DNA from: Paracentrotus lividus
Taxonomy: Eukaryota; Echinodermata; Echinoidea; Camarodonta; Echinidae
Direction of reading: 5' to 3'
Assembly: GCA_940671915.1 (NCBI GenBank)
Contig: CALNVZ010003432.1
Location: 8,530,263 to 8,594,262, forward strand
Length of the DNA: 64,000 bases
Shown: piece by piece, positions 22,881 through 34,176 of the stretch
Layout of the letters: every line of letters starts with the position of its first letter
Position numbering within the stretch: the first letter of the stretch is position 1
Notes under the pieces: generated by a model
What the model was told of the DNA's origin: nothing
What the model saw: the letters and a program-made list of their open reading frames with translations, nothing else
The model's database searches: none
Made by a program: the position numbers and the translations under genes

Positions 22881-23198
22881 CTCTTCCTGGAAGTTCGTTA
22901 AATTCGAAAAGGAATAAGATTCGTTGATACGAAATGGACTAGGATTTTTTTTTTCGGATTAACGAACCATATTTCATTTTCAGAGAATTGGAACATTTTG
23001 AAATACTAATGACAGAAGTGTAATGGAAACGAAAACACAAGTCAATCAAGATCAAACTAATCTTTGAATTAAAACGCTCAATTATACAATGATTTGATAA
23101 TTATTGTTAACTGCACCATATGCTGAACAAGTTATTTTGTTTAAAGAAAAAATCTTGGAACTTTAATTCAATGCAATTTATATCAAATGATTTCTAAT
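22881..23198. repeat. Dispersed duplicate, copy 2
   Basis: Second copy of the ~320-bp block at 21916-22237, same orientation, differing by small indels. Confidence 0.85.
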
Positions 23199-23387
23199 TT
23201 TATAATTTCATAGTGTTTAACATATCTATGTATACCGACATTTGCATTATTTTATAATCTAGTTTATAATAATGTTCTTCTTCATGAAAGGCAAAACTTG
23301 AAAATATCATTAAAGTCAGCTCCATGGGTCAATGGCTAGCGACAAGAACTTTAACTTTTAGTGAACCGGGATCGAAATCTGGAATCT

Positions 23388-23980
23388 CTTTATTATTATT
23401 ATTTATTATTATTATTATTATTTATTCGGCAAAGAAAATTACAAAGAACAATACATTTCAGTATAAACAATACAAATAAGAAATATATCAACCATTGGAA
23501 CGCCAGGGCAGAAAAAGTTAACTAAATTACTGTGGCATAAAGCCTCCTGTCCCAATTCCAATGGTTGATTTACAATACATATTGATATCCAAACAATAAC
23601 TAAAGTACTAGTAGTGTAAAGGAATGCAATGCGACATCAGTATTCGAAACACATATGTGATATAGATCAATTGCAAATATAAAACAGTGAGCAGATTGAA
23701 GAATGACTTAATGAAAGTGAAGGATATATTATTCATGAACTGACATAATAAGGAGATGATGAGCTATAACCGTACCCCCTCCACAGTTAGGACACAATAT
23801 TTTGATTTCAGAAAAGTACAATTGGAACATGTTGCAATTAGACATTAAATAGAAAACAATATTTAAGTAAAACATCCTGAATACCCACATAACAATATAA
23901 AGAAATGCGCATTCATCAAATAAATTTAATATACTACTAGTGTAAAAATAAAAAAAAAAAAAAAAAAAGGGGGAGGCAAG

Positions 23981-24011
<31 letters not shown>

Positions 24012-24429
24012 AGAGAGAGAGAGAGAGAATGAGAATGAAGGAAAAAGAAAATGGAACAAACAAAGAAAGTGTCAGCAACTCCAATATTGATTAAATCATG
24101 TTAAAAAATTAAACTTATTAGATCTAAACTACCACAGGATTAGACAATAAACTGCATCCTCGTAAAACATTATACCACACCTCAAGGTAAAAAGTATCAT
24201 ATTATATTATATCGCTATAGATCATTATAACACTTAACCAAACAAATCCATGTGATGTCCATAGCCGTCAGAAGAGAAAGAATAAAAAAGGAGATGATGG
24301 AAAAACATCATAATTTGAAATTCAGTACCGTAACACATTCATATCATTTCATTAACGTTTTACGGATAGTTAACTAGCGGGGGAACATTAGAAATATCAT
24401 TTAAATCCGGCGCTGGCGGAGGTGACACC
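23388..24429 (-). mobile_element. Probable 3' part of the same LINE copy
   Basis: Follows the reverse-transcriptase fragment without a clear break. It ends in a (TAA)n tail (plus-strand TTATTATTATTT at 23390-23425), typical of some LINE families. Includes a (GA)n run at 23980-24028 and an A-tract at 23948-23967, so later insertions or slippage are likely. Confidence 0.5.
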
Positions 24430-25003
24430 CTAGCGCTGCAAGCCAGCTCGATAGGGAAGCATGGAAGTCTCGACCACCCCCGTGCGCAAGGACTCAGGGA
24501 GTTCGTCCCAGTAACGGGGAAATGAGTTGATTGCCGAACCATGTAACCGCTGAGTCCGCGCACGGAGATGGACGAACCTCACCTGATCAGTTCGGCGAGC
24601 ATTTACCAAAATGGCACGCCCGACAGTACGGCATTCAATGACATGAAACAATGACTTAACAACATAAGAGATGAGGCAATATTTACGACGAGATTGAAGA
24701 CATTGCCAGTTTAGGAGCTGCAAACGATCATCATAGGACATTTGTTGGCGTCTTTGTTTGAGTGCAATTCTGGTAGCTCGACGCTGTATTGATTCAATTT
24801 TATTTATGAGAAGTTGAGTGTGTAAATGCCAAACTGGCTGTCCATATTCTAATATTGGGATTACAAGGGATTTATAGATAGAAAATATTGTGTGGGGTGC
24901 TAGTGATTTAGTTACTGAAAAAACAAAACCTAACATACGATTTGCTTTGCGATAGACATGTTCAACATGGTTATGCCACGTCAGTTTATTGTTTAAAACA
25001 TTC

Positions 25004-25005
<2 letters not shown>
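24430..25005 (-). mobile_element. Truncated LINE: C-terminal end of reverse transcriptase ORF
   Basis: An open frame of 191 codons on the minus strand reads NNKLTWHNHVEHVYRKANRMLGF, YKSLVIPILEYGQPVW, IESIQRRATR and YWDELPESLR. This is the typical C-terminal section of CR1/Jockey/L2-type non-LTR retrotransposon polymerases. The catalytic palm, endonuclease and ORF1 are absent: the element is 5'-truncated at 25005, where a TTAA/ATTT array begins. Its 3' part probably runs to the TTA repeat at 23390. Confidence 0.85.
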
Positions 25006-25560
<555 letters not shown>

Positions 25561-28500
25561 CTAAGTTATATTAATTTATTTCTTAATTTTATGTTTAGGA
25601 TACATGAAGCAATAGGGAAGGGTTAGGGTTAAGGGGGTAGTGCACTATAGGGTACAACAAAGTAAGAACAAAAAGTTAGAGGGGGAAAAAAAGTTCGCTA
25701 GCGGGGATGCCCCTGTGACCAATTTGTGTCACCCGAATTTTCAGGTTGTTCTGTGGCTTTATTCAGTTCACTAGGTCAACTATTGTGTGTATATCGGTTA
25801 TCGCCCCCATTTTCGATAGAATATTTGTCCTCTTTTATTGATAATAAGTTGTCTACAGGTATGTGTGGTGGCGCCGTTGGTGGGTAAAGTAAAGAATTGA
25901 CTCAGTGTTGATTAAACAAGTACAATGTATATTAAAATCCCCTTTATAATTTATGTGGGCTTTCCGACCCCCAAAATTGACCAACGCCCAACTGGAAGGG
26001 TATTTCAAAATCAGAACATGAAGATAAATAATAAAAGGTAACTTCTGAAATGAATTGTGTGTTTTGTAGCCTACTCTATCAAGAATTATATGGCTATATG
26101 TATGTGGTATGTAAATAAGTTATTAAATAAGATTGGTCAATGTGTATGAGTCATAAAGTGAGTTTCAATGAGTATAAATGCGATTAATCTGACATTGCAT
26201 CTTCAAATTCAACTAAATAAATTATTAATGTGAACTCTGTCATAGTCATAAGACATTACGGGGACTTGCGCAATGATTGGGGGCCGGGGGGGGGGGGCTG
26301 CATCCCAAAATTGTCCTAGTCAAAATGTGATTCTCTCTTCGCAATGATGTTTATATTATAAAAATAAAAATGTGTTTTTCACATAAGATGGCCATGCATG
26401 TTTTAGGAGGTTCAATAGGGAAAGAAACAGACACACACACACACACAGACAGACAGACAGACAGACAGAAATATAGAGAAGAGATCTTTATTATTTGATT
26501 TAAAGTTCTGAAAATAAAAGAGAAAAAAAGCAGCCCCGCAAAACCAAAAAATAGTCTGCTCATTACGCCATTGATTTCAGGGGGCTTGGGACAAAAGTAG
26601 CACAGACTCTTTCGAAAAGTCAATCCTTAATAATTAAGAATAATAATCAAGAATCCTGTCTTAAACCATCCCGAGCTGCATGTGTATGAAATTCTTTCAT
26701 TGTTTGATGTTATAAATGATTGGTGGACGCATGCGGATAGCTCCTTTCTTTTTGATAAAAATGAATAAATTATTTCTAACTTCGAACACAGAGTTGTTAA
26801 ATCAGAAAGAGAAACGAGAAAATGACACATTAGAAACGAAACCGAATTTAATGATGGAATAGGCACATGAGTTAGATAAGAATATCAGCCATCATTTTCT
26901 ATTTTTATTAAATATAGGCCTACGTAGAGAAAGTGCAGCCTATTATGTGGGTGACTTTTATTATAATTCTACGAAGAAAGAGGAAAGAAACGTAGATGAT
27001 TGATAATCTTTATCAAGCAATAATGTAGTGAAAGTTAAAAGGGAAATTATTTCCCAACTCGGGACGGGATGCGATATGAATTGATTTAATTAAGGCCTTC
27101 ATTTTATCATATTCTATTTTTATCTTCAGGTTGGAAAGGAAATCATTTCAGGATTTCAAAGTTTTCATACGGATCCTGTTCCAATAAAGCATACAGATCT
27201 GTTAAGCAGGAAAGCCAGGGAATTGGGTGGGGGCGGGGAGCCGCTTTACCCGAACACAATTTTCCGATAGTATTAATTTTTATCAGAAATGATTATGTAA
27301 TTGTTATGCTGTCGTCAGTTACCTGAAGGGTTTAGGAATTAATATACTTGAATTAAATACATGCTCCATTATTTTTATTTTTCAATTTATTTTTTAGTTT
27401 TTTTAGTTTTACTAATTAAGAGAGGGAGGAGGGGGATCCGATTTTTTTTTATTTTTTTTTTTTCAATTTTAATTTTGATCAGATTTTGTTTGGTGCGCTT
27501 TGGGGGTGTAAATAAATCCAACCACGTTATTTTATTCTTCTCTCTGAAAACTAAGTAGTTTACCTTTCAAGGCAGCTTTATTAAATCATTAAAAAAATGA
27601 TAAAGAAATGGGTGATTAGGAAACTAGCAAGACTAGTATGCTTCAGGGGGCTTCGTCCCCTACCGCCATTGACCCGATACCTCCTCGAGGCAAAGAGAAT
27701 GATTGAAAGTGAAAATTTATTTAAATACTAATATTTAAATGCTAAAAGTGAGCAGGAACTCAGGTATTTTATTTATTTAATCTTATTCATTATTGGAAAT
27801 TGGGCTTTATTTAGTTTTGACTTTCCCAATATTTTCGTAATATTATTATTATTGGAAGGGGTAGGGGTTTTAAAAGTTAGGCATTGCGAAATACACATTT
27901 CAAAAGTAATCTAATCTCCTACTCATAATTACTAGTATTCAATAGCCACAACACGCCTCCACGGCCCCATGGAAATCCCCTACGTTGCGTGGAAATACCC
28001 GACTATCAAACACAGAGAATTGAATTGGGCTAAATATAGCATAGTACGTCATTATTGTTTGCGTACGTGGTTGTACTCGAGCATTCGATTGTTGTGGTAT
28101 TAGCGGTGACTAGTCTTTCTTAACAGACGCTGTATTGTTAGAATCTCAATACGCTTTCTTTTCATTTGCTTGCTTGCTTATTTGTTTGTTTTTGTTTTTT
28201 ATTTTTATATAAATTTGATCATTTTAACTTTGAAGGGGAAAGGATTTAGATTATTTCAAATCATAAAAACGACAAATTCAACAGAAACATGGTAAACTAT
28301 CAAAAAAGAGAGTATGGCTAAATGACCACACACACAAACGGAATTATAATAAACGAACTAATTTGAATGTTCGAAATTTTTAAATACAATTTATGAAAAG
28401 ATACAGTAATGAGAAGAGATAGAGCGAGAGAGAGAGTGAGTGAGAGGAGAGATGACTGAATGAGTCAATATTAGGGAAAGACACGGGGAAATGAAAGAAA

Positions 28501-30193
28501 AGACAGGAATACTTAGAGCATGGATCATACTAGGATCCATGCTCAGAGGAAGTAGAATTTGCGCATGAAATTAATGAAAGACACTTTACTATATGTATTC
28601 AATTTATTTCTAATTGTGGCCCTTGGACCACCTTATATATTTTTTATTTAGTTTTTTTTTTTCTTTCTTTCTTTCTTTTGATTTGGCACAATCTGCTTAA
28701 ATATTTCCTCCACAGGAGAATTGATATCTTACAAGTGGCTAGCACTTATATTCATCTTAAAAACACTTCAACTCAATACTTTGTATTTCACATAGTGAAT
28801 GTTGGTTTGATATTATAACCAATTTGGTTTTACTCAATGATCTTAAAATCCAAGCACGAATGTTATGCACCTGGCAAAAACACAAAAACATCACATAGTA
28901 TACAAAAGTCATAACATCAATGAACAAGAAATAATTAATAGGTATTGATTCGCCAAAAGAGTGAATTAACAATATAAACCATAATACTGAGTGAACAAGA
29001 GTTAATTATGTTTTTCAAAAACATTTGATCTTTAAACACAATAGAGCACGTTACTGGTATCACATCACAATATGGAAAAAACAATCAAATGTATTTCAGT
29101 AACTTGTAAGATAAATCAAACATGAAAGGCTTCTTATTTCTAAGTCATTATATATAAAACAACAATGGAAAAAAAAACATGATTGTTTAGTTAAATGAAA
29201 ATGAAAATTAAGATGAAATGCACATTTCCCAAACAATAATAGTTAAAGACTATCAATAGAATACAAAATACAGATAAATACGTTTGTTTGTTTTTTCAGA
29301 TGCATCATTAAAAGTGGAAATCTTCTTTTATCTTTTGTTTTTGAAGGTACAATATTTTTGTTTGAATAGTTCATAATGTCTTAATCTTAAAATAAAATGT
29401 TAAAAAGAAATATTCCTTCCTCAATTAAAATACAAACACATTTTAAGCATTTGCATGATATTCCAGTGTGCACAGATAGCGTCTGATTAATATAATTAAA
29501 CTTTGGGCACAGTTTGTTTCATTTTTTATTACGATTAAGACATTATGTATTGAAAGTAAGAATGAATTCACACCCAGCATGAATTTTGGAAACTTTGATC
29601 CTCAGAGAAATCAATAGGAAAAAAAATCACATGGCTTAAACTTTAATAAAATATCAAGAAACAAACTATGAATTCACTCTTAAGAGACAACATATTTACA
29701 TTGTATCCTTACAAAAAAATCATGCCTGCATGTTTTTAGTACTGTTGTAAGACGAATAACTCGGCTGAATAAATTGGAAGCGAGATACAAAATGTAGAAA
29801 AACCAAGGTGAAATAGTTGTAATAGTTCATTAAAGACTTATAATTGCTTTTCGCTTCAGCCTCAGATTGTTGTGTGTTTTTTTCAGAATCTAGCTATTCC
29901 AGATATTCAAAGTGAATCAATTTGAATCTTCATTTAAAGAATGGTCAAAATCACTTTCTTCCGGGAAGTATTTGATCCCAATCGATCAAATATGTTCGAG
30001 ATAGGTATGATCCCATGTATTCTTGACTGAACATTCATCAAATTAGGTGCTTGCCTAAAAATGAATTCGCAATGATCCTTTATAATTATATCGAATAGAT
30101 TTTTGAGAAATGACGTTATCGTCTTCAAATAGGAAGTTTGTTGCAAGATCTGAAATGGCATGCAACAGTTTTTCCCTGAGTTCTTTGTTCATA
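25561..30193. other. Unannotated AT-rich intergenic DNA
   Basis: No gene, RNA or clear element recognised. Notes: G-tract 26287-26298, (AC)n(AGAC)n microsatellite 26430-26468, T-tracts 27440-27465, GA-rich run 28428-28452, and a small palindrome GAGCATGGATC..GATCCATGCTC at 28517-28542. The right end probably includes the 3' UTR of the TNIP-like gene. Confidence 0.5.
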
Positions 30194-30322
30194 TACAGTG
30201 GAGCTTATAAAAACTTTGGGTGTCCAATATCATTGGAATACGTTATAGCCAAATCCCTGATATAACAATAATTAAAATTGCCTTTGGTCCCAAGAAATTT
30301 GGTATAAGGAGGTTTCACTGTA
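30194..30322. mobile_element. Short MITE with TACAGTG ends
   Basis: Begins TACAGTGGAGCTTATAA and ends TTATACC-like sequence inverted as GGTATAAGGAGGTTTCACTGTA. 129 bp, likely inside the 3' UTR of the TNIP-like gene. Confidence 0.6.
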
Positions 30323-30495
30323 CATTAATAAATAAATAAATAACATGTGCAATAGTAGAAAATATATCACATCTTTAGATCGATGTAATACTAATTCCTA
30401 AATATTCCTCATATGTGCAGCTGCTAATGATCTGATGTTTCTGAATAGGGGAGAAGGTGATGATGAATAGTAACAATTATTTCTCTGAATCAATA

Positions 30496-30602
30496 TACAG
30501 TCCACTCCCCTTATAACGAGTCGCTCAAGACCAAGCCAGATACCTTATTATAATGTATCTCGTATCTTGTATCTGTGCTTGTTATAACAGGAGTAGACTG
30601 TC
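30496..30602. mobile_element. Short MITE related to 13614-13775
   Basis: Begins TACAGTCCACTCCCCTTATAA and ends GTTATAACAGGAGTAGACTGT. About 107 bp, directly downstream of the TNIP-like stop codon. Confidence 0.65.
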
Positions 30603-30682
30603 ATAATACTTCCTAGACCCCCTATGTTTGCTGCTGCTATATGAGATGGAAGTTGAGGAATAGTAGAAACTATATCCCTAGA

Positions 30683-30940
30683 TCAATGACATACTAATTC
30701 ATCAACCCTCCTTGTCTGTGCAGCTGATATACCATTCATCTGATAGGTCTTCGGAGGATGGGTGATGACATGACCCAAGATGGAACGATCATCGTACTGA
30801 GGAGGCGGGTCAACAGGAGAGGTCGTTTGGTGTCGTGGGCCAGCCAGGACTGCAACATCGGGTTCGTCAAATCCGATTTGTGCATCACGAACCACGTCAC
30901 TTGGGAGGGCGTAACCAGCGTCGTCCCAGGAATCTAAGTT
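30683..30940 (-). CDS. TNIP-like gene exon 5 (C-terminus)
   Basis: 258 bp after TTATTCAG, ending TGA at 30685-30683. Encodes NLDSWDDAGYALPSD.., then a proline-rich stretch (TTSPVDPPPQYDDRS) and the end DELVCH. No domain recognised. Confidence 0.85.
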   Translation of the reverse strand, partial: NLDSWDDAGYALPSDVVRDAQIGFDEPDVAVLAGPRHQTTSPVDPPPQYDDRSILGHVITHPPKTYQMNGISAAQTRRVDELVCH

Positions 30941-33223
30941 CTGAATAAGACAAGAGAAAGAGAGTTTAAATAATTACCAATCCATAAATGCCTTTTGTAA
31001 AAAAAAAACTTTTTCATTAAAATTGTGTTTCACTATCATCCAAAGATGAGTAATATTGCAAATGGAATAAATGTAAAAGAGTGAATATTAAGAGCGCAGT
31101 AAATATCTTAAGACCTCATAACACATCTTAACATATTATCATTTCAATTCTATAATGTGTCTCATTGTGCTCCCCCCCCCCCTCCCCCAAATAAAAAAAC
31201 ACTGTGAAGCTTTCTTTTTCATTGGAGTAAGGTTACTCTGCCCATTGAAACTAAATTAAGATTTATTTTCTGCAAACTTAGAAGTGATAATTACCTCATC
31301 ATACATATTTGCGTAATACTTGTGAACATGGCGGTTGGCGGGTTTGATTACTCTAGAAGGCCTAGCTGTTTGTTGTTCCTGATATCTGGTGATCTAAAAT
31401 AATTGAAGTAAACAGAAAAAAATTGTTGAAACTAATGAAAAAAGGAAAACAAATACACAGACATTACAATTTTTTAGTTTTTTAAAGTGAACAAAAACCT
31501 TTTAATGTATTCCTTCTCTTTTGTGACAAATATTAAAAACAGAGGTAAATTCTATTAGAATATGAAAAATTAAATAATTCAATTTAAATGAGCATATTTT
31601 TCAATAAAGAGAACAGTTTTTTTTCTCTATCTACATTCTATTGACAATGCTTACTCTGAATATTTTCTTCACTTTCTCAAAAAATGTACAAAACTGTGAA
31701 CTTTGCTGAATCTTTTCTTACATAATAAAAAAACAAGGATGGTTACCTGGACTTTTAGAGAGCTTGCAAAGTCTTCAGCTTTCTTGAGTTGTTTCTTGAG
31801 GTCTGCATTTTCCTTCTGGCTCTGCTCTCTGTCTTTCTTCTCATGTTTGAAGTCATCAAGACATATCGATATCTGATGGAGAAAAGCACACAAATTTGTT
31901 TGTGAATCATCAATATAAATGAACATTTCCTTCACATATTTTAGCATTTTATTTCCTTGATAACAAGATCGTTTGAATTGTAATGGATTTCATTTTTCTT
32001 TAGAACTTTATCTTTTGTCTTAATTGTTAAGGCGTGGGTATGCTCTTGATTAATTACCAAAGAAAGAAGAGGCTTGCTCTTAGTCTTACCTGTTGGGTAT
32101 ATAAGTCGGCTTGTTGGTCCATCTCCGTCTTATGATTGGCAACTTGCTCCTGCAGTCGGTCTACTTTTTCCTTAAGGTCTACCACTCGTTTGCTCATATG
32201 ATACAAGTCTCTATCTTTATCAGCATCTTTCCTTCCTCTCCTCTCATTCTCATCCTCATCTCGTCCCTTGCTGCCATGTTTCAGGGTAGCTTCCAACCTC
32301 TTGGACAACTCCTGTCGCTTCTTCTCTGACTGCTTCAGAGTCAGCTGGACAGCCTCGTACTCACGCTGAATCCTCTCCACCTCCGACTTGCGCTCGGCGG
32401 CCCGCACTCGAGCATCAGTCCATCTCAGCTCCAGCTCCTCGCTCCTGTTGCGTTGGTCGGCGAGCTTTGTCTCAAGACGACGAACCTTCTCAGAAAGCTC
32501 CTGGACTTTGTCCTCTGCCTGCTTGGCTTTGGTGGTGAGGTTGACAACGACGGTCTCCCTCTCCTTGTCGTACTTTTGCCAGCGGCTGTTCATCTTGGTG
32601 ACTTCTTTGGCTTGTCGGTTGGCATCTTTCTTCTCTTGTTGGAGTTTGATGATGTGCCTTTGGGCATCTGCCAATTGACTCTCTAAGGAAGCATTTGACC
32701 CTCCAATACCAGCTTGGATGTCACTCTCCTGTAGAATTCATAAAAGACATGATTAATTGAAGAATACATTTATTATAAAGTAACATATATCAATCGATAA
32801 AAGCACCACAACATTTAAATAATTTTGGATTCATGCATATGCATACAACCTAGATAATCAAGCAATTCATTAATGATGAGAAATAGTTGCATTTTTCCCC
32901 TTTTTTTTAATGTCAAATGAGGCTATACAACAAGAGCAGAATAACTAAAATTAAACTGCGAGCATATTCACAGAATATGCACCAAAGCCGGGCAGAAGAA
33001 ACGCTGTTTACGAGTCAAAGCTTGCACAAAATCCCTTTAGTAATATTACCTGGTTTTCCAATGAGTCTGAATGCATTGGAGGTGGGCTGCAAACTCCAGC
33101 CAATAGTCGAGGCGATCTATGCCCGGAGCTCTGGCGACGATATTTCTCGTGCCCGCACTGACGACACGGGCGCTCGTCGGCTCCATGTGTGTCGTCTGAT
33201 GTTACGCAAGTAGTTTGAGACAT
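30683..33223 (-). CDS. TNIP/ABIN-like coiled-coil protein with UBAN (AHD2) segment
   Basis: Five exons on the minus strand: 33223-33050, 32728-32090, 31872-31747, 31393-31295 and 30940-30683 (stop TGA). All junctions are phase 0 with AG/GT borders, giving 431 residues from MSQTTC to ELVCH. Residues about 70-315 are a charged coiled coil with no membrane segment or signal peptide. At 266-305 the pattern QQIxI..DDF..E..DRE......LKKQL matches the ubiquitin-binding UBAN motif of NEMO, optineurin and TNIP, and looks most like TNIP (ABIN) homology domain 2; D278-F279 and D285-R286 are the core. TNIP proteins bind linear/K63 ubiquitin chains and A20 and dampen NF-kB signalling; that role is inferred. 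The C-terminal 115 residues are proline-rich and unlike anything I recognise, and there is no NEMO-type zinc finger. Nearest TTTATT (AATAAA on this strand) after the stop is at 29525-29530. Confidence 0.85.
31295..31393 (-). CDS. TNIP-like gene exon 4
   Basis: 99 bp, 33 residues, after ATTTTAG and before GTAATT. ITRYQEQQTARPSRVI.. to YYANMYDE. Too short for an obvious open frame, but both borders and phase fit its neighbours. Confidence 0.82.
31747..31872 (-). CDS. TNIP-like gene exon 3 (UBAN core)
   Basis: 126 bp, 42 residues, after CTCCATCAG and before GTAACC. Encodes ISICLDDFKHEKKDREQ and on to LKKQLKKAEDFASSLKVQ, which aligns without gaps to the ubiquitin-binding helix of TNIP family members. 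Confidence 0.88.
32090..32728 (-). CDS. TNIP-like gene exon 2 (main coiled coil)
   Basis: 639 bp, 213 residues, after TTCTACAG and before GTAAGA. Long heptad-bearing helix rich in Lys, Arg, Glu and Gln, interrupted by a charged stretch (SKGRDEDENERRGRKDADKDRD). Ends DLYTQQ, the first turn of the UBAN helix. Confidence 0.9.
33050..33223 (-). CDS. TNIP-like gene exon 1 (start codon)
   Basis: ATG at 33223-33221; donor GTAATA follows CAG at 33050. Encodes 58 residues (MSQTTC.. to SDSLENQ), Ser/His/Arg-rich, with a CRQC pair that is not enough for a zinc finger. The start is the first ATG in frame with the coiled-coil exon across the splice. Confidence 0.75.
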
Positions 33224-33394
33224 GGTTTTAATATTCCGTTTATAATGTAGAGTACTAGTATATAAAGTCTTAAATAAGATAATCCTGTGAGTTTCAGTTT
33301 AAGAACTTAATGTTTAATCATAAATGAGTTCTTTCACTGTAGCTCAGTTTGCTTGCGAATGATGTAGTATGAGACCCGAATTGAAACCATTTTG

Positions 33395-33402
33395 TATATA
33401 TA
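33395..33402 (-). promoter_or_regulatory. Possible TATA element of the TNIP-like gene
   Basis: TATATATA (palindromic, so strand is inferred) about 170 bp upstream of the start codon. No initiator or other promoter motif can be proved; AT-rich background makes chance occurrence likely. Confidence 0.2.
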
Positions 33403-34142
33403 GAGATTGTGTACAATAGTTCTGCGGCTGCGCGAATTATAGAATTTCCTGTTAATGTTACGTGTATAGCCTTCTCGCATTTGCTGGAATCCCCGTAGCA
33501 GCTATTTACGTACCACTATAATTGGCGTGGGTACGCATCTATGATGTAAGGGGATTTCCCCCAACAAGCAGGAGGGGATTCCCGACAATTTTGAACATTC
33601 TCTTAGCTTTCGCGATCTCGAGGAGCTTCAATCAGCTGGGTTTTTTTTAGTTCCCAGGTAAGTACTGTAATCAATTTAGTATTATCAATGTGCTAAAATC
33701 TCTTATTGCAATTTCTGTGACGACTTGAAAAAAAAAAATCAGGGATTTCATTATTACTGAATGATTTGATCATCATTGACTCTAGAAATTAAGCATATTC
33801 AAAATATCATGCATGGAATAGAAAGCTTGATGGAAGGAGCATTGCTGCATTCGTTACTCGATTTGTGGTGCGCCAAACTAAAAGGGTAGGCACAGGCAGT
33901 ATCTTTTACCTTTGTTCAGTATAGATATATTATCATTAATTTTTGTATCATACTAGTATACATTATTACTGTATCAGATACGCTTGTGCTTTTTGGGAAC
34001 CTCACCTCCTTTTCTGGAGTTGTAAATATAAATGTTTATTTGAATTTAATTGCATAAATTCACCAAATGCTGACCAACGTGCAAAAGCTTGGAGGGAATT
34101 ATCCACGGTATAATATAATATGTGTTTTAATATCGAACAACA

Positions 34143-34176
34143 TATCTGAAAGAGATAAGCATGTCTCTTTCAGATA
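34143..34176. repeat. 13-bp-arm hairpin
   Basis: TATCTGAAAGAGA, 8-base spacer, then its exact reverse complement. Confidence 0.9.

Noticed and set aside
21916-23198. LTR retrotransposon
   Set aside because: Direct repeats without TG..CA ends, primer-binding site, polypurine tract or any gag/pol sequence between them.
32111-32686. Plus-strand open frames opposite TNIP-like exon 2
   Set aside because: Antisense shadows of the coiled-coil coding sequence.
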